From Sphingobacterium zeae (GTDB taxonomy: Bacteria > Bacteroidota > Bacteroidia > Sphingobacteriales > Sphingobacteriaceae), in NCBI RefSeq assembly GCF_030818895.1, contig NZ_JAUTBA010000001.1, positions 4,278,001-4,342,000 of the forward strand: a stretch of 64,000 nt of DNA, written 5' to 3'. Under the pieces are notes generated by a model, which saw nothing but the letters and a program-made list of their open reading frames with translations, made no database searches and was not told the origin of the DNA. This document shows, piece after piece, positions 43,796-54,351 of the stretch. Every line of letters begins with the position of its first letter. Position 1 is the stretch's first letter. The translations under genes and the position numbers were made by a program.

Positions 43796-46700
43796 TTGAA
43801 AAGAATAACCACCATATTAATTTTATACACATTCCTAACATGTATCCATGGGCGGGCACAATCCATCTATTTTAAAAATTATCAAACCAACGATGGCCTC
43901 TCTAATAGTTCCGTCAAGTGTATTACACAGGATGTTCAAGGCTTTCTATGGCTCGGCACAAGAAATGGCCTCAATCGTTTCGATGGTAATCAATTTAAGA
44001 TATTTAGACACAATGCTTCAGATTCGACAAGTATTGGAAGCTCCTCTATCTTGAGCATGCTCACCGACAGTAAAGGCGTCCTATGGGTGGGAACGACTCG
44101 CGGCACTTACTGCTACGATCCCATAAAAGAGAATTTCAAACCTTTTAAGCGTATTCCAATCGGCGAAGTAAATGCCCTACACGAATATGCGGGATTTATC
44201 TGGTTGCTTTCCAATGGCAAACTTTATCGTTATAATTCCGCGACAAAAGAAATTTCGGCATTTGACCATAACAACACTTCGCTGGTAGCAATCACCAGCA
44301 GTAAGAGCGGTGGACTGTGGATCGCAGACGATAACAGTACGATACAAAGATATCAGGTTAGCACCCATAAATTTATCAATGTCGATCTCAATAAGATCGA
44401 TCGACGAGCGTTAGCAAATACCAAAACCGTCTATGCAATCAACGATTCGCTGCTGATGATTGGGACAATCAATTCGGTCTATCTATTTGATTTCAAAAAT
44501 GGAACATTGAAAAACTTATTTTCAAACCATTACCCTGACAAAGTTATCCAGGCAAACTGCATTATTCAACAGACAGCATCAGTATATTGGATCGGAACAG
44601 AAACTGGAATATATACCTATGATATCTACACAGGACAGATCCACCACATTAAAAAAGATCTGCTCAACCCATTTGCGATATCGGACAATGCGATCTTAAA
44701 TTTCTATCGCGATCGAGAAGGCAATATTTGGTTTGGGACATATTTTGGTGGATTTAACCAGTACAGCAACCAATTCAATAATTTCAAAAAGTATTTATCC
44801 AGATTTGGAAAATCCGCGCTATCAGGCAATATCGTGCACGATATCACAAAAGATCGTTATGGAAATTTCTGGATAGGAACAGAAGATGGCGGTCTAAATA
44901 AAATAGATGCGCAAACAAACCAAATTCAGCACTTCGTTGCCAATGGCAAACAGGGAAGCATTACGCATAATAACGTGCATGGGTTGGCCACCGTCGACAA
45001 CGATCTTTGGGTAGGTTCTACGACTCATGGTATTGACATTCTGGACGTAAGAACAGGAAAATTAAAAAAGCATTACGACCGTATTGGTGAGGGACCATTG
45101 CAAAGCAGCTTTGCCGTTTGCCTCTGTAAGTCCCGAGACAACCACCTATTTGTAGGAACCGATCGCGCATTATACGTCTTCAATAAAGCGCGTGACCGTT
45201 TTGACCTCCTCCCTATTACTGCGTGGATACAAGGTATTTATGAAGACGAAGGAGGTATTCTCTGGATCAACACCTATGGAAGTGGTGTCTATAGCTATAA
45301 CCGCAGTTCGGGAAAAATTCAGCAGTTACGGTCTGAACAAGGCAAAAAAAATACACTCGTCAATAATTATGTCAATGGCCTATTTGAAGACAGCAAAAAA
45401 AACTTATGGTTTTGTACAGAAAGCGGCCTTTCAAAATACCGAAGGGATGGTCAATTTACCAATTATCTGACCGAATCCGGATTACCTTCCAATCAAGTAT
45501 TTAAGGTGCTGGAAGATGACAATAGAAGCATTTGGATATCTACCGGCGGAGGTCTGGTGAGATTGGATGAAGGGCTCCCCCGTAGGATCATTTATACATC
45601 CAGAGATGGACTTCCAGCGGATCAATTTAATTATAATTCAGCTTTTAAGGATAATGACGGGACTTTATATTTCGGAACTATTAAAGGAATGGTAAGTTTC
45701 AACCCTACAAAATCAATTAAGAATAACTTTGTCCCCCCGATATTCATTAGTGGCATTCAAATCAATAACGCAAACATACCTGTACATGAAAATGGGATAC
45801 TAAAAGAATCCATCTCCACAGCAAAAGAGATCGGACTGACCTACGACAGATCCAATATTAGCTTTAATATTGCAGCGTTAAGTTTTGTTTCACCAAAAAG
45901 TAATGCCTATCGGTATATTATGGAAGGTTACGACAAGGACTGGACCGATATTACAGGCAATCAAAAAATCTATTACAATAAACTTCCGCCAGGGACGTAT
46001 ATCTTTAAGTTCAGAGGTGCAAACAATAATAGGGTTTGGAATCCCGCCGAAAAAAAACTACGCATCGTTGTTTCGCCCCCCTGGTGGTTGTCTCGCTGGG
46101 CATATGTGCTCTATTTTCTGACTTTCGGAACAATTACCCTGCTCGGGTTACGCTATTATCTACTGCTTTTAAAGGCTAATAATGCGCAAAAGATGGATAG
46201 TTTCGAACGGAAAAAAGAGCAGGAAATATACACGCTCAAGCTGGAGTTTTTTACTAACCTTGCTCATGAGATTCGTACCCCGCTCACCTTAATCAAAATG
46301 CCCCTGGAGAAAATAATAAATAATCAAAAATTCACCGATCAGGAAACGGCTCAAGATCTTGCCCTGATCGAAAAAAATACAACGCGATTAATTCGACTCA
46401 CCAACCAGTTACTCGATTTTAGAAAAGCAGAAACCAACAATATGAGCCTTACTTTTACAAAAACTGACATCAACACCCTTTTGGCCGAAGTATTCCACGA
46501 TTTCAATTACCTAGCCAAAGACAAACATTTGCGTTACGACCTAAGGCTTCCACGTATCAGTCTTACCGCCTATGTAGATGAAGAGGCCCTTCGAAAAGTT
46601 TTTACAAACCTCATCCACAACGCAATAAAATATGCGGAGCACGAAGTCTACGTCAAACTGCTTCCATTCAATAGCGATGACATTATGTTCAATATTGAAT

Positions 46701-47749
46701 TTCAAAATGATGGTCTGCTTATACCCTTTGAGAAAAAAGAAAAGATTTTTGAACCCTTCTATCGACTAAACGAGTCCGACAAAGATACCGGAACAGGAAT
46801 TGGCCTGCCCCTTTCACGTTCTTTGGTCGAACTGCATCAAGGAACATTATCTGTTGTTCATATGGAGGAAAACCGCAACATATTTTTACTCTCCGTCCCT
46901 ATCTTTCAGGAACAATCCCTGGATATCCAGTCATTTCACGAGGATTTTGACGAGCATGTAATCAATGATAAAGCTGATGAACAACAAGAAGAAAAACCGG
47001 TAATCCTGCTCGTTGAAGATAATAAAGAAATAATGGCTTACCTCAATAAGGAATTAAAATCAAGTTACACAATTTTACGCGCTGGTAATGGCGCTGAAGC
47101 GCTCGAAATTCTAGACCAAGAGAACGTGCAACTCGTCCTGACTGATATTATGATGCCAATCATGGATGGACTTGCACTATGCAAACGCATTAAAACCGAC
47201 ATCCTGTACAGTCACATTCCCGTGATTTTTTTGACTGCAAAAAATACGCTCGATGCAAAGATTCAAGGGTTAAAAAATGGCGCTGATGCCTACATAGAAA
47301 AACCCTTCTCGCTCGAATTCCTCACGGTACAAATACGTAATATCCTCAAGAACCGAAAGATTATCCAGAATTATTTGACCAATTCTTCCGGGTCTACCTT
47401 GATGGATATCAATGTATCGGCACCCGACAAAGACTTTATCAGCCAGCTCAATACTGTAATTTATGAAAATATTTCAGTGATAGACCTTAATGTGGATGAA
47501 CTGGCCAAACTGATGCATATGAGTCGTCCGACCCTTTACCGTAAAATTAAAGGGCTATCCGATCTCACTCCCAATGAATTGATCAATATTTCTCGATTGA
47601 AAAAGGCTGCGGAACTGCTTACCCAGAAAGAGTATAACATTAGCCAAATCGCAACTATGGTGGGTTATACCGTACAATCCAATTTCTCAAGAGACTTCAA
47701 TAAGCATTATGGCATGTCGCCGAGCAGCTATATTATTGAAAACAGTTAG
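43796..47749 (+). CDS. Hybrid two-component system sensor/regulator (HTCS)
   Basis: A 1317-aa one-protein signalling system controlling the adjacent susC/susD. TTG start at 43796 gives signal peptide MKRITTILILYTFLTCIHGRAQ; a stop at 43787 excludes extension. The periplasmic sensor has Reg_prop beta-propeller repeats (for example GLSNSSVKCITQDVQGFLWLG) up to about residue 650, then a Y_Y_Y domain (about 690-760) and a membrane helix (about 765-788). The cytoplasmic part has the H-box FFTNLAHEIRTPLTLIK (His824), N-box NLIHNAIKYAEH, G2 GTGIGLPLS, a receiver (ILLVEDN; Asp1117 in LVLTDIMMPIMDG) and a C-terminal AraC domain (about 1205-1315). All catalytic residues are present. The sensed glycan is unknown. 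Confidence 0.94.
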   Translation: MKRITTILILYTFLTCIHGRAQSIYFKNYQTNDGLSNSSVKCITQDVQGFLWLGTRNGLNRFDGNQFKIFRHNASDSTSIGSSSILSMLTDSKGVLWVGTTRGTYCYDPIKENFKPFKRIPIGEVNALHEYAGFIWLLSNGKLYRYNSATKEISAFDHNNTSLVAITSSKSGGLWIADDNSTIQRYQVSTHKFINVDLNKIDRRALANTKTVYAINDSLLMIGTINSVYLFDFKNGTLKNLFSNHYPDKVIQANCIIQQTASVYWIGTETGIYTYDIYTGQIHHIKKDLLNPFAISDNAILNFYRDREGNIWFGTYFGGFNQYSNQFNNFKKYLSRFGKSALSGNIVHDITKDRYGNFWIGTEDGGLNKIDAQTNQIQHFVANGKQGSITHNNVHGLATVDNDLWVGSTTHGIDILDVRTGKLKKHYDRIGEGPLQSSFAVCLCKSRDNHLFVGTDRALYVFNKARDRFDLLPITAWIQGIYEDEGGILWINTYGSGVYSYNRSSGKIQQLRSEQGKKNTLVNNYVNGLFEDSKKNLWFCTESGLSKYRRDGQFTNYLTESGLPSNQVFKVLEDDNRSIWISTGGGLVRLDEGLPRRIIYTSRDGLPADQFNYNSAFKDNDGTLYFGTIKGMVSFNPTKSIKNNFVPPIFISGIQINNANIPVHENGILKESISTAKEIGLTYDRSNISFNIAALSFVSPKSNAYRYIMEGYDKDWTDITGNQKIYYNKLPPGTYIFKFRGANNNRVWNPAEKKLRIVVSPPWWLSRWAYVLYFLTFGTITLLGLRYYLLLLKANNAQKMDSFERKKEQEIYTLKLEFFTNLAHEIRTPLTLIKMPLEKIINNQKFTDQETAQDLALIEKNTTRLIRLTNQLLDFRKAETNNMSLTFTKTDINTLLAEVFHDFNYLAKDKHLRYDLRLPRISLTAYVDEEALRKVFTNLIHNAIKYAEHEVYVKLLPFNSDDIMFNIEFQNDGLLIPFEKKEKIFEPFYRLNESDKDTGTGIGLPLSRSLVELHQGTLSVVHMEENRNIFLLSVPIFQEQSLDIQSFHEDFDEHVINDKADEQQEEKPVILLVEDNKEIMAYLNKELKSSYTILRAGNGAEALEILDQENVQLVLTDIMMPIMDGLALCKRIKTDILYSHIPVIFLTAKNTLDAKIQGLKNGADAYIEKPFSLEFLTVQIRNILKNRKIIQNYLTNSSGSTLMDINVSAPDKDFISQLNTVIYENISVIDLNVDELAKLMHMSRPTLYRKIKGLSDLTPNELINISRLKKAAELLTQKEYNISQIATMVGYTVQSNFSRDFNKHYGMSPSSYIIENS

Positions 47750-47923
47750 AAATGAACACCAGTTTTAATACCAGGAAGAAGATTACTCCAATGGCGTAAC
47801 AACTGTTGCCGAGATGCCGAAAGAATATAGGCCTTGATAAAGAAAGAAATCTTCCCTAGGTAAAGAAAGAACCATGGACAAATACAAGAAGCTAGAAAAT
47901 CTTATTGAAAGACTCTAGCGAAG

Positions 47924-47963
47924 AAAAAAACGTAGACGTAGAGGGTTTAGCCTACGTCTACGA
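47924..47963 (-). terminator. Terminator of the maltose/starch operon
   Basis: On the minus strand CGTAGACGTAG and CTACGTCTACG (11-bp perfect stem, 10-nt loop) are followed by TTTTTTT. It lies 9 bp after the MFS permease stop. Confidence 0.9.
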
Positions 47964-47971
47964 TAAAGCCC

Positions 47972-49297
47972 TTACCGTTTAGTCTTTGGAACAAAGAATG
48001 CCGCCAGCAACATAAATATGCCTGCCAACAACAAGCCGTAAATGGATTGGCTATGAAAAAAATATTTGATAATCATTCCGCCAAAAAAACCACACACAAT
48101 CTGAGGCAACGTAATGAAGAAATTGAAAAGTCCCATATAAACTCCCATTTTACCAGCGGGCAAATGATCGCTTAAAATGGCATACGGAATTGCTAAAATA
48201 CTTCCCCAAGCGATACCAATACCGATCATGGGAAGAATCAGCAGATTAGCATCTTTAATCAGAAACAGTGAAATCAACGAAAGTCCGCCAATAGACAAGC
48301 CGAGCGCATGCGTTTTTCCACGCCCGAGCTGTTTGGCTATCCGCGGAATAAACAAAGCATATAGAGCCGATACCCCATTGTAAATACCAAAAAGCACGCC
48401 CACCCAATTGGCCGCCTCCATATAAAGATCCTGCCGATTTCCTTCCCGCAGGTAAAAAACCGAATCTGCAATCGCAGGAGTTGTATATACCCACATCATA
48501 AAAAGGGCAAACCAGGAAAAGAATTGAACCCAACCGAGTTTGCGCATGATCAATGGCATCTTACCAATATCGCTGGCAATAGCGCGCAAACCAAATTTTG
48601 GCGCTGTCTCCTGTTCAACCACCATGGTATCGGAAAATGACCGTAATTCCTGTGGCGTATATTCCTTCGTTTTAAACACCGACCACAACACCGTTAGAAG
48701 CAGTACAAAACCACCAAAATAAAAAGAATATATCACATTGTTTGGCACCTGACCAGCTTCGGAAGTTCCCTGCACATGAAAATATTTTGTCAGTATAAAG
48801 GGAAGTAACGATCCCAATACGGCTCCAATACCGATCAGAAAGGTTTGTACGGAGAATCCAAGACTACGTTGGTTACTCGGTAGATTATCGCCAATTAAGG
48901 CTCTAAAGGGCTCCATTGTCACATTGATGGAAGCATCCATAAACATTAATAGTCCTGCTCCTATCCAAAGTGGTGCTAGCAATGTGGTAAATACTGCTGC
49001 ATTCGGCATCAAAAACAGGGTTATGGTGGTCAGCAGTGCACCCACCAAAATATAAGGCCGACGACGCCCCAATTTATTCCAGGTTCGATCGCTATAATGC
49101 CCGATAATTGGCTGCACAATCATCCCCGTAATCGGAGCCGCAAGCCAAAACAGCGACAGGTGTTCTACATCAGCACCAAATGTCTGTAGAATACGGGAAG
49201 CATTGCCGTTTTGTAAGGCAAACCCCATTTGTATGCCCAAAAACCCAAAACTCATATTGATGACCTGGCTAATACTTAATTCAGGTTTATTTCCCAT
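47972..49297 (-). CDS. MFS sugar permease of the maltose locus (SLC45/GPH-like)
   Basis: A 441-aa, 12-helix inner-membrane carrier. ISQVINMSFGFLGIQMGFALQNGNASRILQ starts the family, with the loop 2-3 signature GHYSDRTWNKLGRRRPYILVG. The central loop is at about 200-245. Its place after maltose phosphorylase and beta-phosphoglucomutase makes it the probable proton-coupled importer of maltose or maltodextrin into the cytoplasm. It is the last gene of the operon, 100 bp after the phosphorylase. Confidence 0.9.
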   Translation of the reverse strand: MGNKPELSISQVINMSFGFLGIQMGFALQNGNASRILQTFGADVEHLSLFWLAAPITGMIVQPIIGHYSDRTWNKLGRRRPYILVGALLTTITLFLMPNAAVFTTLLAPLWIGAGLLMFMDASINVTMEPFRALIGDNLPSNQRSLGFSVQTFLIGIGAVLGSLLPFILTKYFHVQGTSEAGQVPNNVIYSFYFGGFVLLLTVLWSVFKTKEYTPQELRSFSDTMVVEQETAPKFGLRAIASDIGKMPLIMRKLGWVQFFSWFALFMMWVYTTPAIADSVFYLREGNRQDLYMEAANWVGVLFGIYNGVSALYALFIPRIAKQLGRGKTHALGLSIGGLSLISLFLIKDANLLILPMIGIGIAWGSILAIPYAILSDHLPAGKMGVYMGLFNFFITLPQIVCGFFGGMIIKYFFHSQSIYGLLLAGIFMLLAAFFVPKTKR

Positions 49298-49397
49298 AAT
49301 AGGCTATCAAAATTTAAGACAAAATACAATTTAATTATCACTTAATCCCTATTTTCAGCAGGATAAGATTGGTTCTTACGCTGCTGAAAACAGGGGC

Positions 49398-51704
49398 TTA
49401 CCGAACCTGAAACACCTGCTTTTTGCTTTGTGCAGCCAGAACGAAAGCTTCTGCCTCCGTCTGGATATGGGCCGCAGTGTCACTGTCATTTTCGATCGTA
49501 AATCCATCCGACCGTACCGCAATCAACAAGGTCGCACCGCGAAATAAGATACGGAATTTATACCCTTCCCACTCTTTTGGTAACATCGGATTTAAATACA
49601 GTTTTCCTCCCTTAATCCGCATTCCTGCAAAGCCCTCTACGATTGTCATCCAGGTACCCGCCATGGAAGTGATATGTAAACCGTCTTCGGTATCGTTATT
49701 ATAATCATCCAGATCCAAACGCGAGGTCCGCAGATAGAATTCATAGGCTTTTTCTGGTTTATTCAACTTAGCAGCCAATATCGCATGGACGCAAGGAGAA
49801 AGCGAGCTTTCATGCACCGTAAACGGTTCATAAAATTCATAATGTCGCCTTAAGGCCTCAAGATCAAACTGGTCTTCGAGAAAATAAAAGCCCTGCAGCA
49901 CGTCGGCCTGCTTGATGTAACAGGAACGTAGAATCCTGTCCCAGCTCCAACGCTGGTTGATCGGTCGTTGAGCCGGATCAAGTTCGGCCACAGGAATTAA
50001 CTCTTTGTCGAGGAAACCATCCTGTTGGAGAAATACCCCGCGCTGCGCATCAAAAGGATAATACATGTTATCGATAATATGCTGCCATTTTTCCTGTTCC
50101 TCCGCTCCTATGGCTAACTTTTTCAGTGCCTCAGCATTGTCGGAGCTCAGCTGCGCCAGCTTGTTTAAACAGTCCAGTGTATATTCCAGGCACCAGGAAG
50201 CAATCCGATTGGTATACCAGTTGTTGTTCACGTTGTTTTCATACTCGTTTGGTCCCGTCACCCCCAACATGACATATTGCTGGCGCTCAGCGCTCCAATT
50301 AACGCGCTGTGCCCAGAATCGGCTTATCGCAACCAAGACTTCCAAGCCGTGCGACCAGATGTAATCCTGATCACCGGTGTAACGGACATAGTTATAGATC
50401 GCAAATGCAATAGCTCCATTGCGATGAATTTCCTCAAACGTAATTTCCCATTCATTATGGCATTCCTCACCATTAATCGTCACCATGGGATAAAGTGCAG
50501 CTCCATTGGTAAAGCCAAGCTTAGCGGCATTTTCAATGGCTTTATCCAATTGCTGATGACGATAAATCAACAAGTTACGCGCAATATTTGGAGATTGTGT
50601 TGCGAGGTAAAAAGGAATACAATAAGCTTCAGTATCCCAATAGGTGACACCGCCATATTTTTCTCCGGTAAAACCTTTCGGACCAATATTGAGTCGCTCA
50701 TCTTCGCCGGTATAGGTCTGGTTGAGCTGAAATATATTATAGCGTATAGCCTGCTGCGCAGCAACATCACCACTGATTTCAATGTCACTTTCTGCCCAGA
50801 TCGCTTGCCAAGCTGCTGCTTGTTTCTCCTTTAGTTGCTCATAGCTCAGTGCATCTAGCTTATGTAAATTGACCGAAGCAGCCACTTCTAGCTCTGCCGA
50901 CACATGGTTCTGTGATGTAACAATGGAAACTCGCTTTTCAACACAACAAATTTGAGATTCGGTTAGCTCGGTCTTATAAATTTCTGCTATACAGCCTCGA
51001 CTTGTCACCGTATCTTGCACTTCGACAACGGCTGTAGGTCCTGTCACGGTAGTTGTAAGCAGGGCGTACACCTCAAAGCCAGTTTTCTTGGTACGCGCCG
51101 CCACAAAGGTATTTTCACCATCTCTTCCCTGCGCTGTGCTTTCCCAAAATTGCTCGTCGTAGTTACTGTCTCGATTGACAACTTCAGCATTTAAATGCGA
51201 ACGGACCTCCAAAGCAATCGGACCGGAAAGTGCCTGTATGTTGTACTGTAATGAAGCTGTTTCCGAAGCAAACAGATGATACATCCGGCTTGCTTCAACC
51301 TTCAACTGTGCCCCATCGGGCATTTCCACGATAAAACTGCGGTATAAAACCCCATTTTGCATATCCAGGCGACGTTCAAAAGATTTGACCGCAACTTTGT
51401 TTAGGTCGAGAACCTGCCCATTCACTAGAATATGTAGGCCTATCCAATCGATGGAATTGATGACCTTGGCGAAATATTCGGGATACCCATTTTTCCACCA
51501 GCCTACGCGTGTTTTGTCAGGATAATAAATACCCGCTAAGTAAGATCCCTGTAACGTTTTCCCGCTGAATTCTTCTTCAAAATTAGCCCTCTGCCCCATC
51601 CGACCATTACCAATAGCGAAGATACTTTCCGAAAATTCATTATGTTCGGGACGAAAGGTGTCTTCGATAATTTGCCAAGGGTTATGTTTGATATATGTTT
51701 TCAT
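49398..51704 (-). CDS. Maltose phosphorylase (glycoside hydrolase family 65)
   Basis: Phosphorolysis of maltose to glucose and beta-glucose-1-phosphate in the cytoplasm. With the ATG at 51704 (MKTYIKHNPWQIIEDTFRPEHNEFSESIFAIGNGRMGQRA) it is 768 aa, the family's normal length. The frame reaches 51767 but the extra 21 residues are not family-like. The catalytic Glu lies in VTGPNEYENNVNNNWYTNR, and the barrel region GGVTYWDTEAYCIPFYL is typical. The neighbour pgmB consumes its product. GH65 also contains kojibiose and trehalose phosphorylases, but the locus favours maltose. Confidence 0.93.
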   Translation of the reverse strand: MKTYIKHNPWQIIEDTFRPEHNEFSESIFAIGNGRMGQRANFEEEFSGKTLQGSYLAGIYYPDKTRVGWWKNGYPEYFAKVINSIDWIGLHILVNGQVLDLNKVAVKSFERRLDMQNGVLYRSFIVEMPDGAQLKVEASRMYHLFASETASLQYNIQALSGPIALEVRSHLNAEVVNRDSNYDEQFWESTAQGRDGENTFVAARTKKTGFEVYALLTTTVTGPTAVVEVQDTVTSRGCIAEIYKTELTESQICCVEKRVSIVTSQNHVSAELEVAASVNLHKLDALSYEQLKEKQAAAWQAIWAESDIEISGDVAAQQAIRYNIFQLNQTYTGEDERLNIGPKGFTGEKYGGVTYWDTEAYCIPFYLATQSPNIARNLLIYRHQQLDKAIENAAKLGFTNGAALYPMVTINGEECHNEWEITFEEIHRNGAIAFAIYNYVRYTGDQDYIWSHGLEVLVAISRFWAQRVNWSAERQQYVMLGVTGPNEYENNVNNNWYTNRIASWCLEYTLDCLNKLAQLSSDNAEALKKLAIGAEEQEKWQHIIDNMYYPFDAQRGVFLQQDGFLDKELIPVAELDPAQRPINQRWSWDRILRSCYIKQADVLQGFYFLEDQFDLEALRRHYEFYEPFTVHESSLSPCVHAILAAKLNKPEKAYEFYLRTSRLDLDDYNNDTEDGLHITSMAGTWMTIVEGFAGMRIKGGKLYLNPMLPKEWEGYKFRILFRGATLLIAVRSDGFTIENDSDTAAHIQTEAEAFVLAAQSKKQVFQVR

Positions 51705-51804
51705 CTTTATATTTTTTTCAATGCGCGACGGATACTCTGCCTCAATCATTCTGGTCTTCTTTGCCAATATGATCTACGCCTTGCTTCCATCACTTGAATT
51801 GCTC

Positions 51805-52452
51805 CTAAAATTTATCGACTAAGGCTCCTAAATCGGCTACCACTAAATCTGCTCCGTTAAGATGTTCAGCCTGCCCAATCCCTATCACCTGCATGCCGGC
51901 TGCCCTTGCCGCATCTATTCCGGCTTGAGCATCTTCCAGCACGAGACAGCATGCCGGTTCAATTCCCAAAGCCTCAGCTCCCTTCAGGAAAACTGCTGGA
52001 TTAGGTTTAGACAGTTGAACCACATTTCCATCAATCAATGCGTCGAAATAGCTGATAATCCCCGTTTTTTCAAGGATGCCCATCGCGTTCTTGCTGGCTG
52101 ACCCCAATGCAATCTTAATCCCCTTTTTCTGGAGTTTTTCTAATAGATCTAAACTACCTGAAAGCAAGTGGTCAGGGCTGAGTTGTTCAATCAGCTCCAA
52201 GTACCATTTGTTTTTAAGTGACAGCAAATCCGCTTTTTCAGCATCGGATATTTTCGCCCCCGCCCATTTTAAAATAAGCTCGAGGGATTCAATGCGACTG
52301 ACCCCTTTCAGCTGTTCGTTGTCAACAAGAGAAAACGAATAACCCAAGCCTTCTGCCAATCTATGCCAGGCTTGAAAATGGTAGACCGCCGTATCCACCA
52401 ACACACCGTCCAAATCAAATATTACGGCTTTTACAGTATTATAATTAATCAT
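51805..52452 (-). CDS. pgmB: Beta-phosphoglucomutase
   Basis: Converts beta-glucose-1-phosphate to glucose-6-phosphate, joining maltose phosphorolysis to glycolysis. It is a 215-aa HAD-superfamily enzyme. The nucleophile and acid/base Asp13 and Asp15 lie in AVIFDLDGVLVDTAVYHFQAW. The cap-domain region is KGVSRIESLELIL, motif II is KIALGSASKNAMGIL, and the motif III/IV region is KPNPAVFLKGAEALGIEPACCLVLEDAQAGIDAARAAGM. It is 33 bp after the GH13 gene. Confidence 0.95.
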   Translation of the reverse strand: MINYNTVKAVIFDLDGVLVDTAVYHFQAWHRLAEGLGYSFSLVDNEQLKGVSRIESLELILKWAGAKISDAEKADLLSLKNKWYLELIEQLSPDHLLSGSLDLLEKLQKKGIKIALGSASKNAMGILEKTGIISYFDALIDGNVVQLSKPNPAVFLKGAEALGIEPACCLVLEDAQAGIDAARAAGMQVIGIGQAEHLNGADLVVADLGALVDKF

Positions 52453-52485
52453 CGAAAAATGAATTCTATAGAATTTTAAATTGTG

Positions 52486-54348
52486 TTAAAACTTAAGCTC
52501 AAACACTTTAGTCTCGTAAGCGTCCAACTTCAAGCTATGGTCAACTGGATTGGTCTCTTGCTTTTGAATAATATCGAAATAGGACTTCACCTGGTTATTT
52601 CGTTCCCTAAAGCGATCGAGTTTAAGTTCCTTCGCGACATCATTGCAATTCATCACGACCATAACAGTTTGCTTTTCGTTGTAACGGAAATAAACATATA
52701 CGCCATCTTCGGGCACATATTGCATCGTTTTACCGGTTTGCAGAACGGTATGTTGTTTTCGGTAATTGGCTAAGGTCTGCACATAGTTCCACATATCCTG
52801 CTCGGCTTTCGTTCTTCCGTCAGCTGTAAATTTATTCGATTTGTCACCTATAAAACCACCCTGAAAGTCTTCCCTTAGCAAGCCGTCGGGATTAGAGAAA
52901 TTCTTCATCAGAATTTCAGCTCCATAGTACAACTGTGGGATACCCCTTGTTGTCATAAGCCAAGCCATTGCTGATTTATATTTCTGCACGTTTTCGCCTA
53001 CAACGGAGAAAAAACGATCCTTATCGTGGTTATCCAAAAAAAGCACATTTTGCTCTGGATGTGGATATAGAAAATCTGAGGCCAGGGTCGAATATAATTT
53101 ATTGGCTCCGGCAGTCCATTCTGTCTTTTGGTTGAGCGCATCACCTATGGCATAATTAAGCTGAAAATCGGTTACGCCCATCAGCTTGGAATCCACGTCC
53201 TGACCAACTCGTTTTCCGCCCAGAAAATAAGCCTGATTGGCAACCCCGTGTACCCATGTCTCCCCAAAAAAGGTAAACTTTGGATACTCCTGCAAAATGC
53301 GATCGGTCCATTTAGCCATAAAATCCAGATCATTGTACGGATAGGTATCTATTCGGAATCCGTCTATTGCTGCGGTCTCTATCCACCAGATATGGCTTTG
53401 GGTCAGGTAATTTTGAACGTATGGATTCTGTTCGTTCATATCGGGCATGGTGGGAACAAACCAACCTTTGACCATTTTCTTTTTGTCATCTGCCGAGGCA
53501 TAAGGATCAAAAACAGTCTGGTCTTTGTAGGATGTCTGCGTATAGGAAGGCCATTCGTTGAGCCAGTCTGCCATCGGTTTGTCTTTCACCGTCCAATGAT
53601 AACTTCCAATATGATTGGGCACCACATCAAAAATCAATTTCATCTGACGCCGGTGGAGCTGTTCGCCTAATTGCACATAAGTGTCATTGCTGCCAAAGCG
53701 AGGGTCTATATGATATGTTTCGGTATTGGCATAACCATGGTACGAGGCCTGTGGCATGTCATTGGTCAACACGGGAGTCAGCCACAAAGATGTAACACCA
53801 AGATCTTGCAGGTAATCCAGTTTCCCGATAATACCTTCCAAATCGCCACCATGACGTAAGTACATTGAATCCCGGTTCAAGCTCATATCCAACATACCTT
53901 TCACTTGATCATTTGCCTTATTTCCATTGGCAAAACGATCAGGCATAATCAGATAGATCAAATCGGCACTGTTTACTCCTTGCGCTTTTACTTTTTGATC
54001 TCTTTGCTTCAACTCATAACGATAAGTCAGTTTTTTCTTTCCTTGACGAAAGGTAAAAGTTGACCATCCCGGTTGGGCCGAAGCAGCCACCTTGACATCC
54101 AAAAACAGGTAATTGGGATTTTCCACCCGATTGATTTTTACCAATTCTATTCCTTTATCCTCCACTTGCACCTCACTTTTCCCGATCTGGGGTCCATAGA
54201 CGACAAGCTGCAAGGTTGGATTTTCCATGCCTACCCACCAGTTTAAAGGTTCTACACGTTGAATGGATTGCCCCAATAAGGGGCTCCATCCAAGCACTGT
54301 TAGCGCCACGATTACTGTGGTAATATTTTTATTTATTTTAAACATCAT
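52486..54348 (-). CDS. GH13 neopullulanase/cyclomaltodextrinase (SusA-like), exported
   Basis: A 620-aa exported alpha-glucan hydrolase, probably periplasmic, trimming imported maltodextrins or cyclodextrins. After a signal peptide (VIVALTVLGWSPLLGQ) comes a cyclomaltodextrinase N-terminal beta domain (VEPLNWWVGMENPTLQLVVYGPQIGKSEV). The catalytic barrel follows, with nucleophile Asp in DGFRIDTYPYND, acid Glu in FFGETWVHG and transition-state Asp in FLDNHDKDRF. A C-terminal beta domain is at about 535-620. The gene lies 3 bp after susE. Confidence 0.92.
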   Translation of the reverse strand: MMFKINKNITTVIVALTVLGWSPLLGQSIQRVEPLNWWVGMENPTLQLVVYGPQIGKSEVQVEDKGIELVKINRVENPNYLFLDVKVAASAQPGWSTFTFRQGKKKLTYRYELKQRDQKVKAQGVNSADLIYLIMPDRFANGNKANDQVKGMLDMSLNRDSMYLRHGGDLEGIIGKLDYLQDLGVTSLWLTPVLTNDMPQASYHGYANTETYHIDPRFGSNDTYVQLGEQLHRRQMKLIFDVVPNHIGSYHWTVKDKPMADWLNEWPSYTQTSYKDQTVFDPYASADDKKKMVKGWFVPTMPDMNEQNPYVQNYLTQSHIWWIETAAIDGFRIDTYPYNDLDFMAKWTDRILQEYPKFTFFGETWVHGVANQAYFLGGKRVGQDVDSKLMGVTDFQLNYAIGDALNQKTEWTAGANKLYSTLASDFLYPHPEQNVLFLDNHDKDRFFSVVGENVQKYKSAMAWLMTTRGIPQLYYGAEILMKNFSNPDGLLREDFQGGFIGDKSNKFTADGRTKAEQDMWNYVQTLANYRKQHTVLQTGKTMQYVPEDGVYVYFRYNEKQTVMVVMNCNDVAKELKLDRFRERNNQVKSYFDIIQKQETNPVDHSLKLDAYETKVFELKF

Positions 54349-54351
54349 TTG

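Noticed and set aside
47750..47923. Purine-rich stretch with recurring AAAGAAAGAA after the hybrid regulator
   Set aside because: The units are irregular and short; no array structure that would support a CRISPR or tandem repeat.
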